A stretch of DNA of 64,000 nucleotides. Origin: Sediminibacterium sp. KACHI17. Its GTDB lineage: Bacteria; Bacteroidota; Bacteroidia; Chitinophagales; Chitinophagaceae. Made by a program: the position numbers and the translations under genes. The notes beneath the pieces were generated by a model. It did not search any database. It was not told the origin of the DNA and saw only the letters and a program-made list of their open reading frames with translations. The stretch is from the NCBI RefSeq assembly GCF_040362915.1, contig NZ_AP029612.1, positions 682,001 to 746,000 of the forward strand, read 5' to 3'. Shown here piece by piece: positions 45,897 through 54,714 of this stretch. How positions within the stretch are numbered: position 1 is the first letter of the stretch; each line of letters begins with the position of its first letter.

Positions 45897-46384
45897 GAGA
45901 TTAGATATAAATGATTGAGCGGATTGCGTCATTGTTCGAAGTGTATACTTCGTTGAGAGTAGACTAAAATATTGCTGGGATAATGGCTGTTTAGATTCAG
46001 CACTAGAAGATATACACATGGCCACATCAAATGATGCGTCATGCAAACGTTTTGGTTGCATACAGTTAGTTCGGTTGTATAAAATTGTATCTACTGTAGA
46101 TACAATTTTATGATTTGGATTTATTACTTGGATATTGGAGTCGTAGTTAACTCCATTGGATTTTAACTAACATAATCGTATTTCAGATTATATAATTCTA
46201 AAATATTCAATCGCTGATAACATCTTTAAAAAAATCTTAAAAATGGTGTGAATTACACAAAATGAGGTGCGAATGGTATTTGTACAGCTACCAATAACAT
46301 TATGTCTTATCTTGTCACAATGCTATTTTTATAGCAGTTGAAAAGAAGTCAACCACTGCTTGAAAAATACCGTAGTAAACCAAA
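45897..46384. other. 488-bp AT-rich divergent regulatory region
   Basis: This region contains no gene. It lies between the giant surface-protein gene and the sensor kinase. A 6-bp hairpin (CGAAGT / ACTTCG, 45937-45952) would sit in the leader of the giant gene; a weak minus-strand -7 element (TATTTTAG) is at 45964-45971. A 33-bp palindrome lies at 46079-46111. A possible plus-strand -7 (TATTTTTA) is near 46324. Confidence 0.6.
46079..46111. promoter_or_regulatory. perfect 33-bp palindrome, candidate operator
   Basis: Two 16-bp arms (ATAAAATTGTATCTAC and its exact complement) surround one central T. It lies 182 bp upstream of the giant gene and 273 bp upstream of the sensor gene. No long T-run follows, so an operator is more likely than a terminator. 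Confidence 0.65.
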
Positions 46385-49300
46385 ATGAGAAGTTGTCTGC
46401 TTATATTATTAGGGATCCTTTTACACCTTCAGGTGCACTCGCAGCAACTTAACCCTCAATTGATAGGATCTGCCAACTGGAAACTCACTAATGCCTCTCC
46501 TGTTAAAGAAAAAATTACCACAACACCTCTTAGCTTTCCGCTGCAACAACGCATGGTATTAAATTCAGAAAGAAAGATCTACAAAAAAAATATTCCTTCA
46601 GAAAGAAAACTCATTCATAATGGCCCAACAATTCCGGTTATAGAAACACTGACCTTTATCGGTAAAAAATTACCTGCTCCTGAAATTGTGAACGCCCCAC
46701 CCTTACAAATTCGTGACAACGCCATCTATAATCTGTCTTATACAAATAAAGAACATGGATTTGCCGGCACCAACAGTTTCACTTTTGCAGAAGATGACAA
46801 ATACAATATCTGGATCAGCTCCAGTAATGGTCTTATAAAATATGATGGCCACCAATATTTTCTATACGCATACCCTAGTCCTAATATTGCGACCACTGAA
46901 ACCAGTATTCTTATCGATCATCTGAAAAGATTATGGCTGGTCAGTGAAAATGGTATCTATTATATTCATAACGATTCAATTTTTACCCTTCAATCCAAAA
47001 CGCTTGAATTCTCAAAGATCAATGCGCGAAAAGTTACCGCCGACAAGCAACATCGCATTTGGATTGCCACCAAAGAAAAAGGCGTTTTATGTATCAATAA
47101 TAAAACAGTATCTATCTATGATAAAAGAGCAGGCTTACCTGATCTATATATCATAAATGTTTTTGTTGATAAAAAAGGAGATATCTATATTGGATCAGGA
47201 CTATCAGGCATCGTGATTATTCAGCCCGATAAAATGATATCACTCTTCAGACATCCCGAAAAACTAGATTGGAATGGTTTTTTATGTTTCGCTGAAAATG
47301 AAGATGGTATATGGGCGGGTCTATTTAATGGGGCATTGATCAACATTGGTTTAAAAGATACCATTCACTACTCCTTTACTGGAAGTTTCCGAGAACAAAT
47401 AAACGATATCATTCCAGTTAAAACGGGTCTATGGATTGCTACCTTGAGTAATGGCATCTACTATTTTGATAAAAAAAGAACAGTTAATATTAACCATAAC
47501 AACGGATTGGCCTATCAATCGAATTTCCGTTTGTTTCATGACAGTTTTGGAAATATCTGGATAAGTACTTTTATATCCGGCTTTTCCCGAATCAATGACA
47601 ATTCGTTTTACCAGTCTGATTTTACAAATTATATCGATGCTCAAGTGAACACCGTTATTCCTGAAAAAGGCAAAGGAGAATGGCTTATTACATTCGGGCA
47701 GGGGTTATGCTACCGAACAAAGGGTGGTATTATTCAATACATAGAACCTCCCACTGAAAAAAATAAAAAACTGATTTACATAAATGATGGCATCGTAAAT
47801 TCAGATGGTTCATTATGGCTAGGAAGTTACGCATGGGGACCAACAAAAGTCACCAAAAATAAATTTACCTGTTATAAGATCAATGAAATACCTGATAATA
47901 ATATCATTACATCCGTAAAAAGAGATTTCAATAATACCATATGGTTCTCTCCTATCAAATATGGTCTTATGTATTTAAAGAACGATGAATTCTGGAGGTA
48001 TACCAAAAGATCCGGACTTTTATCAGAGAATACAATTCGGCTATACACAGATCAAGAGAAGCAAGTTCATATTGTGAGTGACGCAGGCTTACAAAGAATT
48101 ACACGAAGAGGATTGGAAACATTCTATATCGATAACAAATTGTTCACCGGTATAGTCGGTGAACAATTTATAGTAGATTCTGCAACCAGTATTCTCACAA
48201 CATCTTCAGATGGACTATTCATACAGCACCACCAGAGTATATATCAGTTGTCAACCAATAATGGGTTGTATTCCAATCAAATCAAAAATATCAGAAGGGA
48301 TAGAGCAGGACGATTTTGGATAGCTACCAATCGTGGTATCGAATCTTTTAAAATGACTGGATTATCGATCACTGAACATACCATTTACAATGAAAGCAAT
48401 GGCAGGTTTGTAAGTGATGCACAACAAGTCTTTATCGATGACTCTGGGTACCCAGCATGGAATATCAATGGGAAAAAACTAACCTACGACAGTGTCTTCA
48501 CTACCCCTGCTAAAAAGCCGCTATTTTTTATTAAAAATTTGATTCTCAATAGTGATACGATTACTGGCAATAACGATATCTCATTTTTACCTAATCAAAC
48601 TTTGATCATAGATTACAGGACTATTTATTGGGGTAAAGAAAATCATTTAAAACTATCCTATCAACTAATTCATAACGATAAAGACACAATAGTAATTTCT
48701 GTTCCGATCAATGGCAAAATCACTCTCAATAATCTAGTGCCGGGCAATTATCAGATTATTTTAAAAGGAACAGAAAAAAATAAAATCTATTATGCTGAGC
48801 CATTTAATATTATTGTAAATCCTTTCTGGTACAATACAATCCTTTTCCGATGTATTATAGGCTTCTCGGTAGTTGCAGCTATCATTCTATATTTTAGAAG
48901 AAAAGCAAAGAGACAATTGAAAATAAATGTATTGCTTGAAGAAAAAGTGAAAGAACAAACGGCAACTATTTTGAAAGAAAAGAATGCCCTTGAAGAAAGC
49001 CTTCATGTCATCGATGCGCAAAATCAGGAAAAGGAAGTTTTAATAGAAGAGATCAATCATCGTGTAAAAAATAACCTGCAATTCATCATGGCTATGCTTG
49101 AGATGCAAATGAATAAGCAGTATTCGAAGGAAACATTACAGGCACTATTGAGTACATCTAGACGTATCAAAGCCATGTCGCTTGTTCATGAAATGCTATA
49201 TGCAAAACCCGATACAAAGGGGATATCAATCACTTCCTATATCTATCAATTGATCGATAATTTAAAAGAAATGGCTGAGGGTGGAAACGAAACTCAAGTA

Positions 49301-49636
49301 GACATCAAGCTTTCGATAGAAGATCTCACATTCGACTCTAGAAAAGCACTTTCAATGGGTATTATTATTTCAGAGCTAATGAGTAATTCTTTTAAACATG
49401 CGTTTAAAGATATTCAAAAACCGCAGATCTATATCGAACTCAAAAAAAATAAACTCACTAAAAATATTGAATTGGTATTTGAAGACAATGGAAATGGCAT
49501 AACAACAACTACTAACGAATCAGGACTTGGCAGAAGACTGGTCGATATTTTTAGCAGACAATTAGCAGGAAGCTACGAATTAACCACACAAAATAAATTT
49601 AGATTTAAACTAGTCATAAACCAGGCAACGGCATGA
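46385..49636 (+). CDS. two-component propeller sensor histidine kinase (HisKA_2)
   Basis: A 1083-residue membrane sensor. A signal peptide is followed by a periplasmic beta-propeller of about a dozen repeats (for example YNIWISSSNGLIKYDG, KRLWLVSENGIYYIH, GRFWIATNRGIESFK), a Y_Y_Y-type Ig segment, a membrane helix near 815-837 (TILFRCIIGFSVVAAIILYF), a coiled coil, and a HisKA_2 domain with phospho-acceptor His892 in EEINHRVKNNLQF. The ATPase domain holds SELMSNSFKHAF, FEDNGNGI and GLGRRLVDIF. It is coupled by a four-base overlap to the LytTR regulator. Ligand unknown, possibly a glycan. Confidence 0.93.
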   Translation: MRSCLLILLGILLHLQVHSQQLNPQLIGSANWKLTNASPVKEKITTTPLSFPLQQRMVLNSERKIYKKNIPSERKLIHNGPTIPVIETLTFIGKKLPAPEIVNAPPLQIRDNAIYNLSYTNKEHGFAGTNSFTFAEDDKYNIWISSSNGLIKYDGHQYFLYAYPSPNIATTETSILIDHLKRLWLVSENGIYYIHNDSIFTLQSKTLEFSKINARKVTADKQHRIWIATKEKGVLCINNKTVSIYDKRAGLPDLYIINVFVDKKGDIYIGSGLSGIVIIQPDKMISLFRHPEKLDWNGFLCFAENEDGIWAGLFNGALINIGLKDTIHYSFTGSFREQINDIIPVKTGLWIATLSNGIYYFDKKRTVNINHNNGLAYQSNFRLFHDSFGNIWISTFISGFSRINDNSFYQSDFTNYIDAQVNTVIPEKGKGEWLITFGQGLCYRTKGGIIQYIEPPTEKNKKLIYINDGIVNSDGSLWLGSYAWGPTKVTKNKFTCYKINEIPDNNIITSVKRDFNNTIWFSPIKYGLMYLKNDEFWRYTKRSGLLSENTIRLYTDQEKQVHIVSDAGLQRITRRGLETFYIDNKLFTGIVGEQFIVDSATSILTTSSDGLFIQHHQSIYQLSTNNGLYSNQIKNIRRDRAGRFWIATNRGIESFKMTGLSITEHTIYNESNGRFVSDAQQVFIDDSGYPAWNINGKKLTYDSVFTTPAKKPLFFIKNLILNSDTITGNNDISFLPNQTLIIDYRTIYWGKENHLKLSYQLIHNDKDTIVISVPINGKITLNNLVPGNYQIILKGTEKNKIYYAEPFNIIVNPFWYNTILFRCIIGFSVVAAIILYFRRKAKRQLKINVLLEEKVKEQTATILKEKNALEESLHVIDAQNQEKEVLIEEINHRVKNNLQFIMAMLEMQMNKQYSKETLQALLSTSRRIKAMSLVHEMLYAKPDTKGISITSYIYQLIDNLKEMAEGGNETQVDIKLSIEDLTFDSRKALSMGIIISELMSNSFKHAFKDIQKPQIYIELKKNKLTKNIELVFEDNGNGITTTTNESGLGRRLVDIFSRQLAGSYELTTQNKFRFKLVINQATA

Positions 49637-50340
49637 AAAATTTTAAGATACTGATCGTTGAAGATGAAATATTGATCGCCGAACATATCAAGGACTACCT
49701 TTTGAATTTCGGTTTCAGTCATATCAGTATGGCGCATACAAAGAATACAGCGCTTGAAGCACTGTCATGTATGGAGATAGACCTGATATTGTTAGATCTC
49801 CACTTACAACAACCCAAAGATGGTTTAGAAATCGCTCGTAGCATTGATAAGACGAAGAAATGTCCGTATATCTTTATTACTGCTAATGTTGATGTGCTGA
49901 TTATTCAGGAAGCAATACAGGTAAATGCATCAGGCTATATTACAAAGCCAGTTAAAAAAACAGATCTTTTCGCAGCTATACAATTGGCACTGAAAACCAA
50001 TATAGCACCTGAGCTATCTTTTCTTTCAATCAAAGAGAATAATACGACAACAAGAATCCCTACAGATGATATCTTATATATCGAAAGCAATGGCAACTAT
50101 ATACATATTTTTACCAAAACACAAAAGATCATTGCCCGACAATCCTTAGAATGGGCGGAATTAAATTTACCAGAACATAAATTCAAACGAATTCATCGAT
50201 CTTATATTGTAAATCTGATGGCTGTTCAAAAAATGAATACACGATTTGTATCGGTGAATGACGTCGAATTACCTGTTTCAAGAGCAAATTCAATGAAGAT
50301 ATCCGACTTCGCAAAAGCCACAGCCGAAAAGCGCCTTTAA
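49633..50340 (+). CDS. LytTR family response regulator
   Basis: A 235-residue regulator: REC domain (about 1-120) with the acidic pair in ILIVEDEILIAEHI, phospho-acceptor Asp in LILLDLHLQQPKDG and Lys in YITKPVKKTDL; then a LytTR DNA-binding domain (about 135-230; DDILYIESNGNYIHIFT, FKRIHRSYIVNL). The natural partner of the preceding kinase. The divergent giant surface gene is a plausible target, but no binding site is proved. Confidence 0.94.
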   Translation: MKNFKILIVEDEILIAEHIKDYLLNFGFSHISMAHTKNTALEALSCMEIDLILLDLHLQQPKDGLEIARSIDKTKKCPYIFITANVDVLIIQEAIQVNASGYITKPVKKTDLFAAIQLALKTNIAPELSFLSIKENNTTTRIPTDDILYIESNGNYIHIFTKTQKIIARQSLEWAELNLPEHKFKRIHRSYIVNLMAVQKMNTRFVSVNDVELPVSRANSMKISDFAKATAEKRL

Positions 50341-50345
50341 TGATC

Positions 50346-50756
50346 TTATGACTCCATGGTTAGAGTATCATACACGATGACTCTTTCCCACAAATAACTA
50401 TACTGCTGAATGAATGCTTGATGCAAAGGATGATCCTGATAAGCTTTTTGTGCTTTCAGGTCTTCAAAGAACATAAGCTCTGAAACATCCCAACTATTAT
50501 CCACCACTTCTCGCTTCTCAGTACCTGCCGGAAATCCGATCTTTAATAGTTTGATCTGCGGTATCGCTGAAAGCTTCTTAAGTCCCTCAGCCAATTTCTT
50601 TCGATCACTTATTGAACCGGGATTTTTGAGCCAGAAAAAGACCTGATGGATCAATGGTGAAGAATCTTTAACACTTATCAAGGGGTCAACTACTACAGTT
50701 GCTGCTGTAGCTAAAACAGAAGTCGAAAGAAATGCACGACGAGATCGTTTGGTCAT
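50346..50756 (-). CDS. Dabb (stress-responsive A/B barrel) protein with Tat-like signal
   Basis: A 136-residue protein. The N-terminus TKRSRRAFLSTSVLATAA looks like a twin-arginine signal (SRRAFL). The Dabb fold follows: IHQVFFWLKNPGSISDRKKL, DVSELMFFEDLKAQKAYQDH and HQAFIQ. Dabb proteins are often dimeric and of unknown role. It lies across from the response regulator; the region between them holds paired TTCTAAT repeats oriented toward this gene. Confidence 0.85.
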   Translation of the reverse strand: MTKRSRRAFLSTSVLATAATVVVDPLISVKDSSPLIHQVFFWLKNPGSISDRKKLAEGLKKLSAIPQIKLLKIGFPAGTEKREVVDNSWDVSELMFFEDLKAQKAYQDHPLHQAFIQQYSYLWERVIVYDTLTMES

Positions 50757-50830
50757 AAAGTTGGTTTGGATGATTGCCGAAGGGTAAATTTAAGGAACAG
50801 CTTCAGTATTTCCACTCTAGGAGTAACGAA

Positions 50831-50848
50831 ATTAGAATCAGATTAGAA
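50831..50848 (-). promoter_or_regulatory. candidate response-regulator site: two TTCTAAT repeats, 11-bp spacing
   Basis: On the minus strand TTCTAAT occurs at 50848-50842 and 50837-50831, exactly 11 bp apart. The same heptamer begins or lies within the four-repeat arrays at 53033, 53186 and 54650. It could serve the Dabb gene (in its orientation) or autoregulate the regulator gene that begins at 50907. Confidence 0.5.
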
Positions 50849-50906
50849 ACAACGCTGCTTAAATAGATTATGTAATTTGCTAACGACTTAAGCGTATTGG
50901 ATCCTT

Positions 50907-51599
50907 ATGGAAGAAAGAAAGATATTGATTGTAGAAGACGAAAAGAAAATAGCCACTACATTAAAAAAAGGGCTCATTGAAAATGGCTATCATGTTGATC
51001 TGGCTTTTGACGGATTAATTGGCAAAAGATTATTCGACTCCAACGAATACGACCTACTCATCCTTGATATCAATCTTCCTGGCATGAACGGGTATGAGCT
51101 TTGTAAAGCCATACGAAATATCAATCAGCATATTCCGATCATTATGCTGACCGCCATGAATACCACCGAAGACAAGATCGAAGGATTTGACACTGGCACT
51201 GATGATTATATCATAAAACCATTTGAGTTTAAAGAATTACTGGTTCGTATTCGTGCACTTCTGAAAAGAACCATGAACCAACAGCTGCCCACAGGAAATA
51301 TTCTGAAAGTAGCCGATCTTGAAATGAACTTGGACACTAAGGAAGTAAAACGTGCTGATCAATCAATCACCCTCACTGCAAAAGAATTTCAATTGCTAGA
51401 GTATTTCATGCGCAACAGGAACAGGGTTCTCTCCCGAGCGGATATTGCAGAAAGAGTTTGGGAAATTGATTTTGACACACAAACCAATGTTATTGACGTT
51501 TATGTGAATTATCTGAGAAATAAGATCGATAAGAAATTTGATACACGACTGATTCATACACAAGTAGGCATGGGTTATATCATGAAAGAGAGCACCTGA
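50907..51599 (+). CDS. OmpR/PhoB-family response regulator
   Basis: A 230-residue regulator. REC domain (about 1-120) with KILIVEDEKKIATTL, phospho-acceptor Asp in LLILDINLPGMNGYEL, Thr in IIMLTAM and Lys in DYIIKPFEFKELL; then a winged-helix domain (about 135-228; LTAKEFQLLEYFMRN, VWEIDFDTQTNVIDVYVNYL, IHTQVGMGYIM). Stop and kinase start share one base (TGATG). Family members bind direct repeats with 11-bp period, such as those found nearby. Confidence 0.96.
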   Translation: MEERKILIVEDEKKIATTLKKGLIENGYHVDLAFDGLIGKRLFDSNEYDLLILDINLPGMNGYELCKAIRNINQHIPIIMLTAMNTTEDKIEGFDTGTDDYIIKPFEFKELLVRIRALLKRTMNQQLPTGNILKVADLEMNLDTKEVKRADQSITLTAKEFQLLEYFMRNRNRVLSRADIAERVWEIDFDTQTNVIDVYVNYLRNKIDKKFDTRLIHTQVGMGYIMKEST

Positions 51600-52990
51600 T
51601 GAAAATAAAATATCGTATCACGATTCTTTTTACCTTATTGGTAACGTTCATACTCTTCTTTGTATGTGCCTCTATCTATTATTTCTCAGATCTAAATCGA
51701 AAACTAGACTTCCAGCGAAGAATTCGTAACAGAGCCTTATCTACTATCAGCTTGTTGGTAAAAGTAGAAGGTATTGACAGAGATCTGTTACAAAAGATTG
51801 ATCAGAATATGCTCATTTCGCTGCGCGAAAAAAGTGTGATTGTTTATGATAACAATAACAAAGAAGTTTATCGTTTCAGAGATGAAGGTGCCACACTCGA
51901 AAGACCGGAAAACAGTGTACTACAATACGCACGAGATAATGGTGAATATGTATACTCCAAAGGTCATAGAGATGTTATCGCAATAAAATACCGTGCAGGA
52001 GATCACGAATATGTATCCGTAGCAGCCGCTTACGATAAAGAAGGGCTTGATAAAATGGGAGAACTACGGTTTGTATTAGTAGTTAGCTTTATCAGTGGAA
52101 CCTTGATCACCCTATTGTCCGGATTGATCTTTTCATCCCGTCTGGTTGTTCCAATCAAAAAAATCACAAGTGAAGTAAAAGAGATCTCTTCTCAAAATTT
52201 ATCCAGAAGAATCATCCTTAATGATACAAAAGATGAATTACATGAGCTTTCCTCAACATTTAATGAGTTGCTGACAAGACTTCAACAATCTTTTGAAATC
52301 CAAAGAAGATTTATTGCAAATGCCTCTCATGAACTTTCAACACCACTCACTTCTATTTCCAGTCAATTGGAGATATCGCTTCAAAATAGCAGAAACGCTG
52401 AGGAATATAAGACTGTTTTGCTCTCAGTATATGACGACGTTAAAAATCTGAACCGACTAACCAGAAGTTTATTAGAATTGGCCAAAGCCAGTGGCACTTC
52501 TGATGGCATGGAATTATCTCTTGTCCGAATTGATGAGATTCTGATGAAGCTACCTGTTGAGCTCCGTAAAACCAATGAACAATTCAAAGTTGAATTACAT
52601 TTTGATACATTCCCTGAGGATGAAGACAAGTTATTAGTATTTGGGAATGGTGATCTTTTAGAAAGTGCTATTAAAAATATCACACTCAATGCCTGTAAAT
52701 ATTCAGGAGACCACACAGCGATCGTCGGATTAAACTTTTCTGAAAATGAGTTAAAGATCGTTGTCTCTGATCTTGGCAGCGGCATTAAAGAAGAAGAACA
52801 AACCCTTGTTTTTCAGCCTTTTTTCAGAAGTAAAAGTGAAACCAATTCCGAAGGATTTGGTTTGGGGCTTTCATTGGCATCCAGAATCATCAAGTTGCAT
52901 AAAGGTGATATTCAACTAACAAATAATCAACCACAAGGGAGCATCTTTACCATTTCTCTACCGATCGCAAGGAAATTTCATTTGATTTGA
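51599..52990 (+). CDS. membrane sensor histidine kinase (HAMP, HisKA, HATPase)
   Basis: A 463-residue kinase. Two membrane segments (about 7-29 and 157-178) enclose a periplasmic domain of about 125 residues; a HAMP domain (about 178-232) leads to the H-box IANASHELSTPLTSIS with His244 and an ATPase domain with NITLNACKYSG, VSDLGSGIKEEE and GFGLGLSLASRII. It is similar to CusS/QseC-type kinases. Cotranscribed with the preceding regulator. Confidence 0.95.
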   Translation: MKIKYRITILFTLLVTFILFFVCASIYYFSDLNRKLDFQRRIRNRALSTISLLVKVEGIDRDLLQKIDQNMLISLREKSVIVYDNNNKEVYRFRDEGATLERPENSVLQYARDNGEYVYSKGHRDVIAIKYRAGDHEYVSVAAAYDKEGLDKMGELRFVLVVSFISGTLITLLSGLIFSSRLVVPIKKITSEVKEISSQNLSRRIILNDTKDELHELSSTFNELLTRLQQSFEIQRRFIANASHELSTPLTSISSQLEISLQNSRNAEEYKTVLLSVYDDVKNLNRLTRSLLELAKASGTSDGMELSLVRIDEILMKLPVELRKTNEQFKVELHFDTFPEDEDKLLVFGNGDLLESAIKNITLNACKYSGDHTAIVGLNFSENELKIVVSDLGSGIKEEEQTLVFQPFFRSKSETNSEGFGLGLSLASRIIKLHKGDIQLTNNQPQGSIFTISLPIARKFHLI

Positions 52991-53032
52991 TTTTACGAAC
53001 TCGAACACGCTAACAATCAATCACTTAGTTTC

Positions 53033-53070
53033 TAATCTTATTTTAATCTTGTCCTAATGAATGCTTAATA
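53033..53070 (+). promoter_or_regulatory. candidate regulator site A: four TAAT repeats at 11-bp spacing
   Basis: TAAT units start at 53033, 53044, 53055 and 53066, the first within TTCTAATC. They lie 43 bp after the kinase stop and about 100 bp before a terminator, with no gene between. Confidence 0.6.
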
Positions 53071-53091
53071 GGTCGAGATGATATTGCATTC

Positions 53092-53166
53092 AAAATATTT
53101 AAGACTGTTATTATTTGCTCAGGGTTTAGTTTAAAGCCGCTCTTGTCTAAGAGTGGCTTTGTTTTT
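53092..53166 (+). ncRNA. possible short RNA under control of site A (speculative)
   Basis: No ORF of useful length lies between site A and the terminator at 53133-53166 (stem AAAGCCGCTCTT / AAGAGTGGCTTT, one wobble, then GTTTTT). If site A acts 14 bp before a -7 element as at sites B and C (GATATTGC here, a poor match), a transcript of about 75 nt would result. It may instead be only the 3' end of the kinase transcript. Confidence 0.3.
53133..53166 (+). terminator. rho-independent terminator
   Basis: A 12-bp stem with one wobble, loop GTCT, followed by GTTTTT. It separates the regulator/kinase operon from the glycosyltransferase gene. Confidence 0.88.
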
Positions 53167-53185
53167 ACCACCATCTCCTAAATTA

Positions 53186-53240
53186 TAATACCCTTCTAAT
53201 TCAGCACTAATTCTCTTTTAAGAGTGGTCTTACATCTTCG
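53186..53240 (+). promoter_or_regulatory. candidate regulator site B and promoter of the GpgS-HAD gene
   Basis: TAAT, TAAT, TAAT and TAAG begin at 53186, 53197, 53208 and 53219 (11-bp steps). A -7-like CATCTTCG starts at 53233, 14 bp after the last repeat. The ATG is at 53262. Repeats adjoining the -33 region suggest activation. Confidence 0.65.
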
Positions 53241-53261
53241 TTTGAATTATAAAGCTGAATT

Positions 53262-54644
53262 ATGATAACTGTAATCATACCTACATTGAATGAAGAAAAA
53301 ACGATCAGCAATGTCATCAAGTATTGCAGGTCGAAATCTGTAGTGTCTGAAGTAATCGTGGTTGATGATAAATCATTCGACAATACGGTAAAACTTGCAC
53401 GTGAGGCCGGTGCGAAAACCATCACAAGCACACGATTGGGAAAAGGAGCATCCATGCGTGATGGACTGTTATGCGCTAAAAACGAAATTATTCTTTTTCT
53501 GGATGGTGATATCGATCCTTATCCTGAGAAAATGATCGAACAAATGACAGAACCCATCTTAAAAGATCAATACGACTTCATCAAAGCCTCATTTGCCAGA
53601 AATAGTGGCAGGGTAACAGAATTGGTTGCCAAACCACTACTCAGTATGTTTTTTCCAGGTCTCTCCCATTATACACAACCATTAAGCGGTATGATAGCCG
53701 GGAAGAAAAGCTTTTTTGAAAACATTGATTTCTTCAATGACTATGGCGTAGATATTGGTATTCTCATCGATATGCACACCCAAAAGGCAAGGATCCTCGA
53801 AATGAATATCGGTTATATTGAAAATGACAGTAAGCCTTTACATGAGTTAGGTAAAATGAGTAAAGAAGTAGCAAGTGCCATCATCAAAAAAGCATTTAGT
53901 CAAAATACAAATGCAATATCAATGGAAGAGTTTCAATCCATCAATATCATTCGCGATCAAATGGAAATGGCATTTACCGAACAATTGAAAGACGCTAAGA
54001 AAATGGTAGTACTTGATATGGACGACACCATTCTCAAAGGAAGATTTGTAGACATTTTTGCCGAAAAGTTTGGTTTGACTGAGCAATTGACTGAAATCAG
54101 GAATAGAGTGACTGATAGTACGTTACGTACAAAAGCGATTGCAAAAATGTTTAAAGGAAAGAATCTAGGCGAGTTGATGGAAACGGTAGATAGCATTGCG
54201 ATCATTTCAGATGCCGCTGCAGTTGTGAAAGAACTCCACCATCGTGAATACATTGTTGGCATTATTACAGATAGTTATGATTTTGTGGCCAATCACATCA
54301 GGCATAAGATTGGGGCTGATTTTTCGTTAGCCAATGAATTAGAGTTTTCAAATAGCATAGCTACCGGAGAAGTAAAGATCCCCTCCTTCTTTTTCCATCA
54401 TGAAAAGAGTTCCTGCTTACACACCATTTGTAAATCAAATGCTTTGGATCACATATTGAATAAATATGAGATCACACACGGCAACTGCATTGCAATGGGA
54501 GATAGTGAAAATGATATTTGTATGGTGAAAAAAGCCGGTTTTGGTATCGCGTTTCGTTCTAAAAATGAATACCTGAAGCAAACAGCTGATTTTTTAATAC
54601 AAGAAGAAAAATTTGAGCCATTGCTGGAGTATGCAGCTCATTGA
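53262..54644 (+). CDS. predicted bifunctional glucosyl-3-phosphoglycerate synthase/phosphatase (GT81-like plus HAD)
   Basis: A 460-residue fusion. Residues 1 to about 225 are a GT-A glycosyltransferase: VIIPTLNEEKTISNVI, VVDDKSFDNT, the metal motif DGDID (81-85), and GpgS-like GRVTELVAKPLLSM, QPLSGMIAGK and YGVDIGILID. Residues about 245-460 are a SerB-like HAD phosphatase with nucleophile Asp252 in VLDMDDTILKG and MGDSENDICMV. By homology the first half would join glucose to 3-phosphoglycerate and the second would remove phosphate, giving glucosylglycerate, a compatible solute. The HAD part could instead act on phosphoserine. It lies between the TCS and a universal stress protein. Confidence 0.82.
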   Translation: MITVIIPTLNEEKTISNVIKYCRSKSVVSEVIVVDDKSFDNTVKLAREAGAKTITSTRLGKGASMRDGLLCAKNEIILFLDGDIDPYPEKMIEQMTEPILKDQYDFIKASFARNSGRVTELVAKPLLSMFFPGLSHYTQPLSGMIAGKKSFFENIDFFNDYGVDIGILIDMHTQKARILEMNIGYIENDSKPLHELGKMSKEVASAIIKKAFSQNTNAISMEEFQSINIIRDQMEMAFTEQLKDAKKMVVLDMDDTILKGRFVDIFAEKFGLTEQLTEIRNRVTDSTLRTKAIAKMFKGKNLGELMETVDSIAIISDAAAVVKELHHREYIVGIITDSYDFVANHIRHKIGADFSLANELEFSNSIATGEVKIPSFFFHHEKSSCLHTICKSNALDHILNKYEITHGNCIAMGDSENDICMVKKAGFGIAFRSKNEYLKQTADFLIQEEKFEPLLEYAAH

Positions 54645-54649
54645 TATTC

Positions 54650-54704
54650 TAATCATCTTTTAATTCAACACTAATAACCCCCTAATTCAGTACGGCTAGG
54701 TTTG
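54650..54704 (+). promoter_or_regulatory. candidate regulator site C and promoter of the Usp-TPR operon
   Basis: TAAT units begin at 54650, 54661, 54672 and 54683 (11-bp steps; the first within TTCTAATC). TAGGTTTG, an exact -7 match, starts at 54697, 14 bp after the last repeat, as at site B. The ATG is at 54715. Confidence 0.72.
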
Positions 54705-54714
54705 GTTAATTGTT

